Positions 16,662 to 24,094 of a stretch of 64,000 nt of DNA are shown in pieces. The position numbers were made by a program, and so were the translations under genes. The stretch is from Nocardiopsis_C rhodophaea (GTDB taxonomy: Bacteria > Actinomycetota > Actinomycetes > Streptosporangiales > Streptosporangiaceae). Where the stretch lies: the NCBI RefSeq assembly GCF_039530945.1, contig NZ_BAAAPC010000004.1:248001-312000 (forward strand), written 5' to 3'. Every line of letters starts with the position of its first letter. Within the stretch, counting starts at the first letter, position 1. The notes beneath the pieces were generated by a model that searched no databases, was not told the DNA's origin, and saw only the letters and a program-made list of their open reading frames with translations.

Positions 16662-18107
16662 ATGCAGAGGAAACCGCACGTCGTCGTGGTCGGTGGCGGA
16701 ATCACCGGGCTGACCGCCGCCTACCGGCTCACCCGTGCCGGGGCCAGCGTCACCGTGCTGGAGTCCGCCCCGCGGGTGGGTGGCAAGCTCGCCGCCTCGC
16801 AGGTGGCCGGAGTCCCGGTGGACGCGGGCGCGGAATCGGTGCTGCGTCGGCGCCCCGAGGCCCTGGCGCTCATCTCCGACCTGGGCTTGGACGACCGGGT
16901 GACCTCACCCGCCCCCGCTCCGGCGAGCATCTACTCGCGCGGACGGCTGCGGGCCTTCCCCGAAGGCCAGATGATGGGGGTTCCCGGTGATCTCGCCGCG
17001 CTCGCGCGCAGCGGGGTGCTGTCGTGGCCGGGGACGCTCCGTGCGGCGGCCGACCTCCTCCTTCCGCGCACGCCGGTGGACGACGACGTGCCGGTCGCCG
17101 GGTACATCGGTCGCCGGATGGGTGGCGAGGTCGTCGACCGGCTGGTGGAGCCCCTCCTCGGCGGCGTGTACGCGGGCCGCGCCGATCAGCTCTCGCTGCG
17201 TGCCACCCTCCCGCAGATCGAGCAGCTCGCCCACGGCGAGCGCTCCCTCGCCCGAGCCGTGCGCGCCGCCAAGGCGAAGCAGGCGGCCGCGCCGGGCGGC
17301 TCCGGGCCGGTCTTCGCCACCCTGCGCGGCGGCCTGGCCGTCCTCATCGACGCCCTCGCCGAGCAGAGCGGAGCTGGGATCATCACCTCGTGCCCCGTGA
17401 GCGAACTGCGCCGCGACGGCTCCTCCTGGACGGTGACCGCAGGCTTAGAGGAGGCGCCCCGCGAGGTCGCGGCCGACGGCGTCGTGCTCGCCTGCCCGGC
17501 CCCGGCCGCCGCCCGCATTCTCGACCCCCTCGTTCCGACCGCCGCTCGCGAACTGGCCGCGGTCGACTATGCGAGCATGGCCATCGTCACCCTCGCCTAC
17601 CCCACCTCCGCTTTCCCCCGGCCACCCGAGGGCAGCGGGTTCCTCGTGCCGGGCCGGGAGGGGCGCACGATCAAGGCCGCGACCTTCAGCAGCGTCAAGT
17701 GGCCGTGGCTGGGCGAGGCCCTGCGCGCCGCCCACCCCGACACCGAGACGGTGCTGCTGCGCACCTCGATCGGTCGCTTCGGCGAGGAGGAGGCGCTGCG
17801 GCGCGACGACGCGGAGCTGATAGCGCTGGCCACCGCCGACCTCGCCGACATCTGCGGCGTGAGCGGCACCCCGCTCGACCAGCGGGTGACCCGCTGGGAG
17901 GCCGGGCTGCCGCAGTACGTCACGGGCCACCTCGACCGCGTCGAGCGCGCCCGCGCCGCACTCGCGGACCATCCAGGGCTGGTGCTCTGCGGGGCCGCCT
18001 ACGACGGCGTGGGCATCCCCGCCTGCGTCGGGGGCGCCGAGTCGGCGGCGCGCGCGCTGGCCGCGCACCTGGCCGATGGCCGCCGCTCGCCCCAGCACGC
18101 GGAGTAG
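16662..18107 (+). CDS. hemY: Coproporphyrinogen/protoporphyrinogen oxidase (HemY/CgoX type)
   Basis: This 481-residue FAD enzyme performs the six-electron oxidation of the porphyrinogen ring. The dinucleotide-binding motif VVVVGGGITGLTAAYRL (residues 7-23) is intact. PRVGGKL follows and the C-terminal FAD contact GAAYDGVGIPACVGGAE is present. In actinobacteria this enzyme acts on coproporphyrinogen III, consistent with the HemQ-type gene 144 bp downstream. No membrane segment is evident, as expected for the soluble Gram-positive form. The ATG at 16662 is the obvious start. The 5' side is divergent from the DUF4349 lipoprotein gene. Confidence 0.92.
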   Translation: MQRKPHVVVVGGGITGLTAAYRLTRAGASVTVLESAPRVGGKLAASQVAGVPVDAGAESVLRRRPEALALISDLGLDDRVTSPAPAPASIYSRGRLRAFPEGQMMGVPGDLAALARSGVLSWPGTLRAAADLLLPRTPVDDDVPVAGYIGRRMGGEVVDRLVEPLLGGVYAGRADQLSLRATLPQIEQLAHGERSLARAVRAAKAKQAAAPGGSGPVFATLRGGLAVLIDALAEQSGAGIITSCPVSELRRDGSSWTVTAGLEEAPREVAADGVVLACPAPAAARILDPLVPTAARELAAVDYASMAIVTLAYPTSAFPRPPEGSGFLVPGREGRTIKAATFSSVKWPWLGEALRAAHPDTETVLLRTSIGRFGEEEALRRDDAELIALATADLADICGVSGTPLDQRVTRWEAGLPQYVTGHLDRVERARAALADHPGLVLCGAAYDGVGIPACVGGAESAARALAAHLADGRRSPQHAE

Positions 18108-18251
18108 AACCGAGCAAACCGAACACCCGGCCCACGGCGCGCCCGGTGCCACCGAGCACGCCACGCCGACCGCATGGCCGGGTCCAGCGCACCCGCTGGA
18201 CCCGGCCACCGAAGCCAACCGATCGACCGACGACGTATCAAGGGAGTGCAC

Positions 18252-18959
18252 GTGACTACGGGCCAGCCCGCCACCCCAGAGGCGGCAGAGGAACTCAACA
18301 AGCTCATCCGCTACACCATGTGGTCGGTGTTCAAGACCGGCGACCTGGCCGGCATCGACCGTGTGGCCGCTACCGAGGAGCTGTCGGCGCTGATCGACGG
18401 CGCGGCCGAGAAGGGAGTCGCCACCCGGGGCGCCTACGACGTCCAGGGTTTCCGCGCCGACGCCGACATCATGTTCTGGTGGATCGCCGACACACCCGAG
18501 GCGGTCCAGGAGATGTACTCCGCGTTTCGCCGCACCCGGTTGGGCCGCGTCAGCGAGCCGGTCTGGTCGGTCGTCGGCATCCACCGCCCGGCCGAGTTCA
18601 ACCGCGCCCACATCCCGGCGTTCCTCGCGGGGGAGGAGCCGCACGACTACATCTGCGTCTACCCCTTCGTCCGCTCCTACGAGTGGTACCTGCTGCCCGA
18701 CGAGGAGCGCCGCGCCATGCTCGCCGAGCACGGCCGAATGGCGGCGGGCTACAAGGATGTGCGCGCCAACACCGTCTCCACCTTCGCCCTCAGCGACTAC
18801 GAGTGGATGCTCGCGTTCGAGGCCGACGAGCTGCACCGCATCGTCGACCTGATGCGCCACCTGCGCGGCGCGGAGGCGCGTCGGCACACGCGGCTGGAGG
18901 TGCCGTTCTACACCGGCCGCCGCAAGAGCGTCGCCGAGCTGGTCGAGGCGTTGGCCTGA
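18252..18959 (+). CDS. hemQ: Coproheme decarboxylase (chlorite-dismutase family, HemQ/ChdC)
   Basis: This 235-residue protein catalyses the final step of the coproporphyrin-dependent haem pathway, decarboxylating coproheme to haem b with peroxide. Family landmarks are YTMWSVFKT at the N-terminus, YPFVRSYEWYLLP carrying the catalytic Tyr of actinobacterial ChdC, and EHGRMAAGY with the likely proximal His ligand. The GTG at 18252 has AGGGAG (18241-18246) five to six bases upstream and is preferred to earlier in-frame codons. With hemE and hemY nearby and no protoporphyrin ferrochelatase in view, the pathway type is clear. A strong terminator follows. Confidence 0.93.
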   Translation: MTTGQPATPEAAEELNKLIRYTMWSVFKTGDLAGIDRVAATEELSALIDGAAEKGVATRGAYDVQGFRADADIMFWWIADTPEAVQEMYSAFRRTRLGRVSEPVWSVVGIHRPAEFNRAHIPAFLAGEEPHDYICVYPFVRSYEWYLLPDEERRAMLAEHGRMAAGYKDVRANTVSTFALSDYEWMLAFEADELHRIVDLMRHLRGAEARRHTRLEVPFYTGRRKSVAELVEALA

Positions 18960-19046
18960 CAGCGGCGCGGTAATGGTCTGAACGCGATGCCCTCCCCCGG
19001 CGGCCTGGACCTGTCCTGACCGTCCCTGGGAGGGGCCGTGAGGCCG

Positions 19047-19088
19047 CGAAGGGGTCCATCCCGGCCTGGATGGACCCCTTCGATGTTT
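19047..19088. terminator. Bidirectional intrinsic terminator
   Basis: A perfect 15-bp stem (19047-19061 with 19068-19082, loop 6 bases) contains GAAGGGGTCCATCC and is followed by GATGTTTTC on the plus strand. It lies between the convergent hemQ and pssA genes, so it can end transcription from both sides. Confidence 0.85.
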
Positions 19089-19107
19089 TCTGCCCTCAGC
19101 GGCCGCC

Positions 19108-19965
19108 TCAGCCTTCCCGAGGGGTGGGCGGGGCCGGTGTCGGAAGCGCGTCGGCCGTGCCGTCGTCACTGCCGCCGCGACGCGTCATGACCACGTAGAA
19201 CGGGATCGCCAGCATCAGCAGCAGGACGAGGCTGGAGCCGGAGTACAGGAGGGTGTCTCCGGCCGGGGCGTCGATGGCCCACGCCGCCAGGCAGGCCACG
19301 CTGCCCAGCATCCAGGCCAGCACGGCGTAGGCGAGGCGCCCGCGCGGCTTAGGGTATTCGATGCGGCTGACCATCAGCCACGCCACCGCGAGAACCGCAG
19401 CGGTCCCGACGAGCACGGGCGGGTCGAGCAGCACGATGGTGACGACGGCCATCGCGCCGAACGGGCCGGGCAGCCCGCTGAAGCTCGTGGCGCCGGGGGA
19501 CTGGCAGGAGAACCGGGCCAGCCGGACCACGACCGCCAGCAGCACGGCCGCCGCCGCGGCGACGGGCGCCGGACCGCCGTTGCCGCCGAGCGTGCCCCAG
19601 GAGACCACGAAGAACGCCGGGGCGAAGCCGAAGCTGATCACGTCGGCGAGGTTGTCCAGTTCGGCGCCCATGCCGCTGCCGCCGAAGCGGCGCGCGACGC
19701 GCCCGTCGAACAGGTCGAAGGCGGCGGCCGCGAGCAGCAGGATGACGGCCGTCGCGATGGCGTCGCGCTGGAGGGGCACCGACGCCGCGGCCGCGTAGTG
19801 GGCGGCCGCGGCGAGCTGCCACACCGCCATGAATCCGCACAGCGCGTTGCCGAGTGTGAAGTAGTCGGCCATCGCCAGGCGGAGGCTCGGAACCGCGTCC
19901 TCCGACCCCACGGTCGCGGTGCCGGGGGCGAGATGGCCCTTAGTCGTGATCAAGGCGCGTTTCAC
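19108..19965 (-). CDS. pssA: CDP-diacylglycerol-serine O-phosphatidyltransferase
   Basis: This 285-residue membrane enzyme makes phosphatidylserine from CDP-diacylglycerol and serine. The CDP-alcohol phosphotransferase signature D-x2-D-G-x2-A-R-x8-G-x3-D-x3-D is complete in FDLFDGRVARRFGGSGMGAE followed by LDNLAD. About seven hydrophobic segments surround it. I place the start at GTG 19965, which overlaps the end of the decarboxylase gene by 26 bases and gives the usual short N-terminus before LAMADYFTLGNALCGF. The upstream open frame is antisense-like and not conserved in style. Psd and PssA together form the phosphatidylethanolamine pathway and are one operon. Confidence 0.9.
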   Translation of the reverse strand: MKRALITTKGHLAPGTATVGSEDAVPSLRLAMADYFTLGNALCGFMAVWQLAAAAHYAAAASVPLQRDAIATAVILLLAAAAFDLFDGRVARRFGGSGMGAELDNLADVISFGFAPAFFVVSWGTLGGNGGPAPVAAAAAVLLAVVVRLARFSCQSPGATSFSGLPGPFGAMAVVTIVLLDPPVLVGTAAVLAVAWLMVSRIEYPKPRGRLAYAVLAWMLGSVACLAAWAIDAPAGDTLLYSGSSLVLLLMLAIPFYVVMTRRGGSDDGTADALPTPAPPTPREG

Positions 19966-20593
19966 CCGCCCGGACCTTTTGCCCGATCGCGACCGATGGG
20001 GATATACCGGCCGGGAGGTAGACGTCGACCCGGGAACCGAACCGGATGAGGCCGATCCTCTCGCCCTGTTCGACCTTCTGGCCCTCAGTGAAATACGGGA
20101 CGATACGCCGGACCATCGCGCCGGCGATTTGGACGACCGTGATCTCACCGATCTCGGTTTCGAAGGTCCAGATGAGGCGTTCATTGCGCTCGCTGTCCTT
20201 GTCAAATGCGGGACGGAAGCCCCCGGGTCGGTGTTCGACGCGCTTGATCACGCCCGCCAGAGGCGCACGGTTGACGTGCACGTTGAGCGGGTTCATGAAG
20301 ACCGCGATCCGGGTCCGGCCGTCCGGCTGGGGATCGATACTCTGGACGACCCCGTCGGCTGAGGAGAGGACTCGCCCGTCGGCCGGACCGCGGTCCGGGT
20401 CACGGAAGAACCACGCCATCCCGGCTACCAGTCCGACCGCGGGCACCGATAGTGCGCGGCCGACGCGTGTTCTGCGGCCGGCCAGAACGGTGGCACCGGC
20501 GATCGCGCATGCGGGCACGAGCCAGGGCGCAGAGCCTTTGGCCATCCGGATACCCGGCCTGGCAGGAACATCGGGATGTGAGTCGTGGGTCAT
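19940..20593 (-). CDS. psd: Phosphatidylserine decarboxylase proenzyme (short form)
   Basis: This 217-residue enzyme converts phosphatidylserine to phosphatidylethanolamine. It uses a pyruvoyl group made by self-cleavage, and the cleavage pair Gly-Ser is seen in IRFGSRVDVYLP (about residues 185-196). The conserved FFRDPDR and FMNPLNVHVNRAP segments are present. Two N-terminal hydrophobic stretches anchor it to the membrane. It is the first gene of the psd-pssA pair, and the next gene starts inside its last codons. The upstream 140 bp separate it from msrB on the same strand. Confidence 0.92.
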   Translation of the reverse strand: MTHDSHPDVPARPGIRMAKGSAPWLVPACAIAGATVLAGRRTRVGRALSVPAVGLVAGMAWFFRDPDRGPADGRVLSSADGVVQSIDPQPDGRTRIAVFMNPLNVHVNRAPLAGVIKRVEHRPGGFRPAFDKDSERNERLIWTFETEIGEITVVQIAGAMVRRIVPYFTEGQKVEQGERIGLIRFGSRVDVYLPAGISPSVAIGQKVRAGETRLDHD

Positions 20594-20733
20594 CGAGAGC
20601 TTTCGTCGGAGTGTTGTTGGTGGATCCCCAGTGCCCGTTGGGGACCGTTGCGATCCACAGCGGGGTCCGCAGTGCGCCGGGACGGCTCCGGAACTGGGGG
20701 ATTTCGGTCGGCGGAACCCGCTGAATGAGGATG

Positions 20734-21156
20734 CTATTGCACCGAGTCGTCCGCCTCTAGTGTGAGAGCGACCGAGTTGATGCAGTAGCGGTCATCGGTG
20801 GGGGTGGCGTAGCCCTCACCGTGGAACACGTGACCGAGGTGGGAATCACAGCGTGAGCAACGGACCTCGGTACGTATCATGCCAAGGCTCCGATCCTCAT
20901 GCAGCGTTACCGCGGAGCTGTCCGAAGGATCATAGAAACTCGGCCACCCGCAGTGCGAGTCGAACTTCGTTGTGGAGCGGAAGAGCTCGGCGCCGCAGGC
21001 GCGGCACCGGTAGATGCCGACCGCCGTTGTCCCGACGTATTCGCCGCTCCACGGCCGCTCCGTCGCCCCTTCGCGCAGCACGGCATAGGCCTCAGGGTCC
21101 AACCGCTGGCGCCATTGCTCCTCGTCCTGGGGGATCGGAGCCGTCGATTCGTCCAT
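20734..21156 (-). CDS. msrB: Peptide-methionine (R)-S-oxide reductase
   Basis: This 140-residue cytoplasmic repair enzyme reduces methionine-R-sulfoxide in proteins. Two CxxC pairs (CRAC about residue 52 and CSRC about residue 100) bind zinc. The catalytic Cys is in DRYCINSVAL near residue 126, and the HCGWPSF substrate region is intact. Length and motif order match stand-alone MsrB. The ATG at 21156 is at the expected distance from the conserved start of the fold. It is 140 bp upstream of psd on the same strand and may be expressed separately. Confidence 0.94.
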   Translation of the reverse strand: MDESTAPIPQDEEQWRQRLDPEAYAVLREGATERPWSGEYVGTTAVGIYRCRACGAELFRSTTKFDSHCGWPSFYDPSDSSAVTLHEDRSLGMIRTEVRCSRCDSHLGHVFHGEGYATPTDDRYCINSVALTLEADDSVQ

Positions 21157-21442
21157 GGTAAAGACGCTACCTCCCCTGCGGCGACCATTCTCGCCCCTCG
21201 TCCGCCGCCTTCCCGCCCGGACGTGGTGCGCGCCACCCGCAGTTCGGCCGCCCAGTCGTCACCCTCGGTAACAACGAGCGAACGCCGGTCGCGTGACGCA
21301 CTGCATCTCCTCCGCGACGGTGAGGGGCCAGTCAACCGTTCGCATTGGATAAATGTCGTTTTCTTCACGCCTGGTGAGTTCGCGAAAAATCTTACCGGGT
21401 AGGCATTTGACAGGGTCTCATGGGTAGCCGGGAGAACTGACC

Positions 21443-21892
21443 ATGCTCGTTTCGTATCGACAACCGTTGGGAGTGGGATACCGGCAACAGCCTTTGCACG
21501 TGGGCTGGACGCGCTACCTCCGCCTCTGGTTGGACCACCACGCAGATCACCTACGAGAGGAAATGCGGCCCGGTTGGCGGACGCTGACCGGAGCCGCGGC
21601 AGAAATTCGCTGGGTCACCGTACTGACCGTCACGGACGCGGCGGCCCGCATAGAACGGGTCCGACCGGACCCGTGGCCGGACAGCAAACTCCTCACCGCG
21701 CTGACAGTGACCGCGTTTAGCGCGGTTTCGCTGGCCACCGTTCTGGGGTTCTCCCTGTCGGAATGGTGGGCGGACACCTCCAACGATGTCCTGCCCGCCG
21801 CGGCCGGCGCGCTGGTCGTCGGACTGGCGCTGCTCGCGCTGAGCTTCCTGGTCTTCGCCTCGGGGCGACGAGGCCGGGCAGAGGAGCGTTGA
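21443..21892 (+). CDS. Small membrane protein of unknown function
   Basis: This 149-residue protein is not one I recognise. The first 80 residues are polar, with many Trp, Arg and His (WTRYLRLWLDHHADHLREEM). Two hydrophobic segments follow (about residues 82-105 and 114-138), ending in a short basic tail, so both termini are probably cytoplasmic. GGGAG lies eight bases before the ATG at 21443. TTGACA at about 21409 is a possible -35 element, though no matching -10 is evident. It stands alone between msrB and the GntR gene. Confidence 0.65.
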   Translation: MLVSYRQPLGVGYRQQPLHVGWTRYLRLWLDHHADHLREEMRPGWRTLTGAAAEIRWVTVLTVTDAAARIERVRPDPWPDSKLLTALTVTAFSAVSLATVLGFSLSEWWADTSNDVLPAAAGALVVGLALLALSFLVFASGRRGRAEER

Positions 21893-22022
21893 CAACGGAA
21901 TTCGGGGGGAGGGGAACACGTCGGCCCTGGGCTCGCATCAGCGGGCCGGGGCCGTCCTCCCCGGCCCGCCGTTAGCGGCCCCTTACTCGCGGTGCCGGAG
22001 AGCCTTCGATCGGGGCCCGGGA

Positions 22023-22040
22023 GGGTTCTCTAGAGAACCC
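22023..22040. promoter_or_regulatory. Perfect 18-bp palindrome GGGTTCTCTAGAGAACCC
   Basis: This fully self-complementary sequence lies in the 296-bp gap between the ends of the small membrane protein gene and the GntR gene, 131 bp past the first stop codon. With no loop and no T-run it is not a typical terminator. A symmetric protein-binding site or a cruciform are alternatives. No other structure was seen in the gap. Confidence 0.5.
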
Positions 22041-22188
22041 GCACCCCTATCACGACACGGAACCTCCCGCGCGTCAACCGCTTTCCCGTCGAATGTCGGT
22101 GTTCCGTTGCAATTTCATAGGAGCAATGGATTGTGCAGGGGAACGGCCCGGTGCTGCCAGCAGCGGAACGCGTTCTCGTTTCCGCAGG

Positions 22189-22956
22189 TCAAGCGTCGAA
22201 GTCGTACTGCAGCACGTAGGCGGACCCGTCCAGGGTCATTTCATTGAGCTCGATGGCGCGGTGGTCCTCCGTCAATGCGGTGCGCAGCACTTCCAGAACG
22301 GGGGTTCCGGCCGTCAGCCGCAGATCGCGCGCTTCGACGGGGGTCGGCATCCGCACGCGGATCTCCTCGGTGAAGTGGGCGGGGGCGTGGCCCAGCTCGG
22401 CCAGCCGGGCGTAGATGCCGCCCGGACCGGTGTCGACCTGCGTCACCGCCGTTCCCGCTACCAGTTCGACCGGCAGGTAGGACGTCGCGAGCTGCATGGG
22501 TCGGCCCTCCAACCGGTAGCGGCGTCGGCGCCGGACGACGCGCGCGCCCTCGGCGAGGCCGAGGGCGCGGATCACGTGGTCCGGGGCGGGATCCTCGCTC
22601 ACCTCGATGTTGTCGGTCTCGAACCCCCGATCGGCCGCGTCGGCCTGCCAGATGGACCGGCCGCTGCCCCACAGCTCGCGGGACAGGCGGCGCGGACCGT
22701 GTCGGCGCAGTGGGCGAAACGTTCGCACGTAGATGCCCGATCCGCGGATCGGGACCACCAGACCCTCATTGATGAGCACCGACAGGGCCTGGCGTGCTGT
22801 GGCCCGGGCGACGCCGTACTGCTTCATCAGTTCGTTCTCGCCCGGGACGCGGTCGCCGTCGGAGAGCTGGCCGGAGGCGATGGCGGACCGCAACGCCTCG
22901 GCGATTTCCCGGTAGACCGGAGGGGAGTCGTTTTCGGACGTCGGCACTGAGTTCAT
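22189..22956 (-). CDS. GntR-family regulator with UTRA effector domain (HutC subfamily)
   Basis: This is a 255-residue transcription factor. The N-terminal winged helix-turn-helix (about residues 12-75) shows the family sequence IASGQLSDGDRVPGENELM and ARATARQALSVLINEGLVVP. The C-terminal UTRA ligand domain (about 95-250) contains RRRRRYRLEGRPMQLATSYL and ends with LDGSAYVLQYDF. Members sense sugars, amino acids or other small molecules and usually repress. It stands alone, with no obvious target operon adjacent. The start is ATG 22956. A phased array of AGGAC repeats lies just upstream and may be its own operator. Confidence 0.9.
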   Translation of the reverse strand: MNSVPTSENDSPPVYREIAEALRSAIASGQLSDGDRVPGENELMKQYGVARATARQALSVLINEGLVVPIRGSGIYVRTFRPLRRHGPRRLSRELWGSGRSIWQADAADRGFETDNIEVSEDPAPDHVIRALGLAEGARVVRRRRRYRLEGRPMQLATSYLPVELVAGTAVTQVDTGPGGIYARLAELGHAPAHFTEEIRVRMPTPVEARDLRLTAGTPVLEVLRTALTEDHRAIELNEMTLDGSAYVLQYDFDA

Positions 22957-22993
22957 CCTCTCGCCCGGAATGCGTGGTCATGCCGTTCGAGTC

Positions 22994-23025
22994 GTCCTTG
23001 TGGTCCTTATAGTCCTCATGGTCCT
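22994..23025 (-). promoter_or_regulatory. Four AGGAC direct repeats at exact 9-bp spacing upstream of GntR gene
   Basis: On the minus strand AGGAC occurs four times, separated by four-base spacers (plus-strand GTCCT at 22994, 23003, 23012 and 23021). The array begins 38 bp upstream of the GntR start. Regular direct repeats at this position suggest a multimeric regulator-binding site, most simply for the GntR protein itself. The 9-bp period is shorter than a helical turn. Confidence 0.55.
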
Positions 23026-23226
23026 TGTTCGGACGTCTCCGGGCGGCACTTTGCTCAGAGAGGGGCGCATACCGGTTTGTTCCATGTTTATACCCCGTCC
23101 CGATTCACCCGGATCGCCGTCGAAGCTACACAGCCGGTATGTCCCGTTGCGGAAGGGTTTATGCGTGCACTGGGGGCATCCGGAACCGGCCACCCCCAGC
23201 GGAACTCGCGCCCCGGCGCGCGCCGG

Positions 23227-23988
23227 TCAGATGGCTGTGTAGCGGGCGAACAGCGCGCCGTCGGACTCCAGGAGGGATTCCAGGCGCAGGTCGCGCGGGT
23301 GCGAGGGGGCCTCTCCGGCCACGATGCGTGACGCCGCGGGACCGAGCAGGTGCGGGCTCACCGTCAGGCACAGCTCGTCCAGGAGCCCTTCGCCGGTGAA
23401 TTCGGCCAGGAGGTGCGGACCGCCCTCGGTCAGGACGCGGAACAGCCCGCGCTCGGCCAGGGCCGCCAGGACCTGTTGCGGTCGGACCGAATCCTCTCCT
23501 GCCACCACAACATCGGCCATACCGGCGGCGACGCGGCGCCGTTCCTCGGGCGCGGACTCGGTCGTGAAGACGAGCGTGCGCGCGTCGCCGGGTGCCTCCG
23601 ACAGCAGGTCAGGATGGAAGTCCAGGGTGCGGGTGACCACAGCGACGGGGGGCGTTGCGGGCCGTCCGGCGCGCAGTTCCTTCCACACCTCGCGCGGTCG
23701 GACGGGGCGATAGCCCTCGATACGGGCGGTCGCGGCCCCTGCGAGCACCACGTCGGCCAGGCCGCGCAGCACACCCATCACCGCGCGGTCCGCGCGCGAG
23801 GAGAGGTCGCGAGAACGCCCCGACGGTCCCCACGCCCCGCCGTCGGCGCTGGCGACCATGTTGGCGCGCAGCCACGGCCGCTCCAACACGGCGGGGTAGG
23901 CGTAGGCGGAGACGAGGTCGATGTCGAACTCGGGGTGCGGGAAGAGCGCCCGGAACAGGGGCGCGGTGTCGGCGTGAACGGAACCCAT
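23227..23988 (-). CDS. RibD C-terminal-type pyrimidine reductase family protein
   Basis: This 253-residue protein has the dihydrofolate-reductase-like fold of the RibD C-terminal domain. Features are PWLRANMVASADGGAW at the nucleotide site, ADVVLAGAATARIEGY and LTEGGPHLLAEFTGEGLLDEL. It lacks the N-terminal deaminase part of RibD. Such stand-alone proteins are common in actinobacteria and act as NADPH-dependent reductases, often of unknown substrate; a role in flavin biosynthesis is not shown by context. The ATG at 23988 begins the conserved fold. An open frame continues upstream but is poorly conserved in character. It lies 106 bp downstream of the glgX stop. Confidence 0.8.
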   Translation of the reverse strand: MGSVHADTAPLFRALFPHPEFDIDLVSAYAYPAVLERPWLRANMVASADGGAWGPSGRSRDLSSRADRAVMGVLRGLADVVLAGAATARIEGYRPVRPREVWKELRAGRPATPPVAVVTRTLDFHPDLLSEAPGDARTLVFTTESAPEERRRVAAGMADVVVAGEDSVRPQQVLAALAERGLFRVLTEGGPHLLAEFTGEGLLDELCLTVSPHLLGPAASRIVAGEAPSHPRDLRLESLLESDGALFARYTAI

Positions 23989-24094
23989 GGTGTCCGAGCG
24001 TAGACGGTGGACGCGGCGGCGCGGCGCACGCGCGGCGCGCGTCAGGACACGGACGGAGCCGATCGGGGGCGGGCGATCGCGCGGCTGACGGAGG

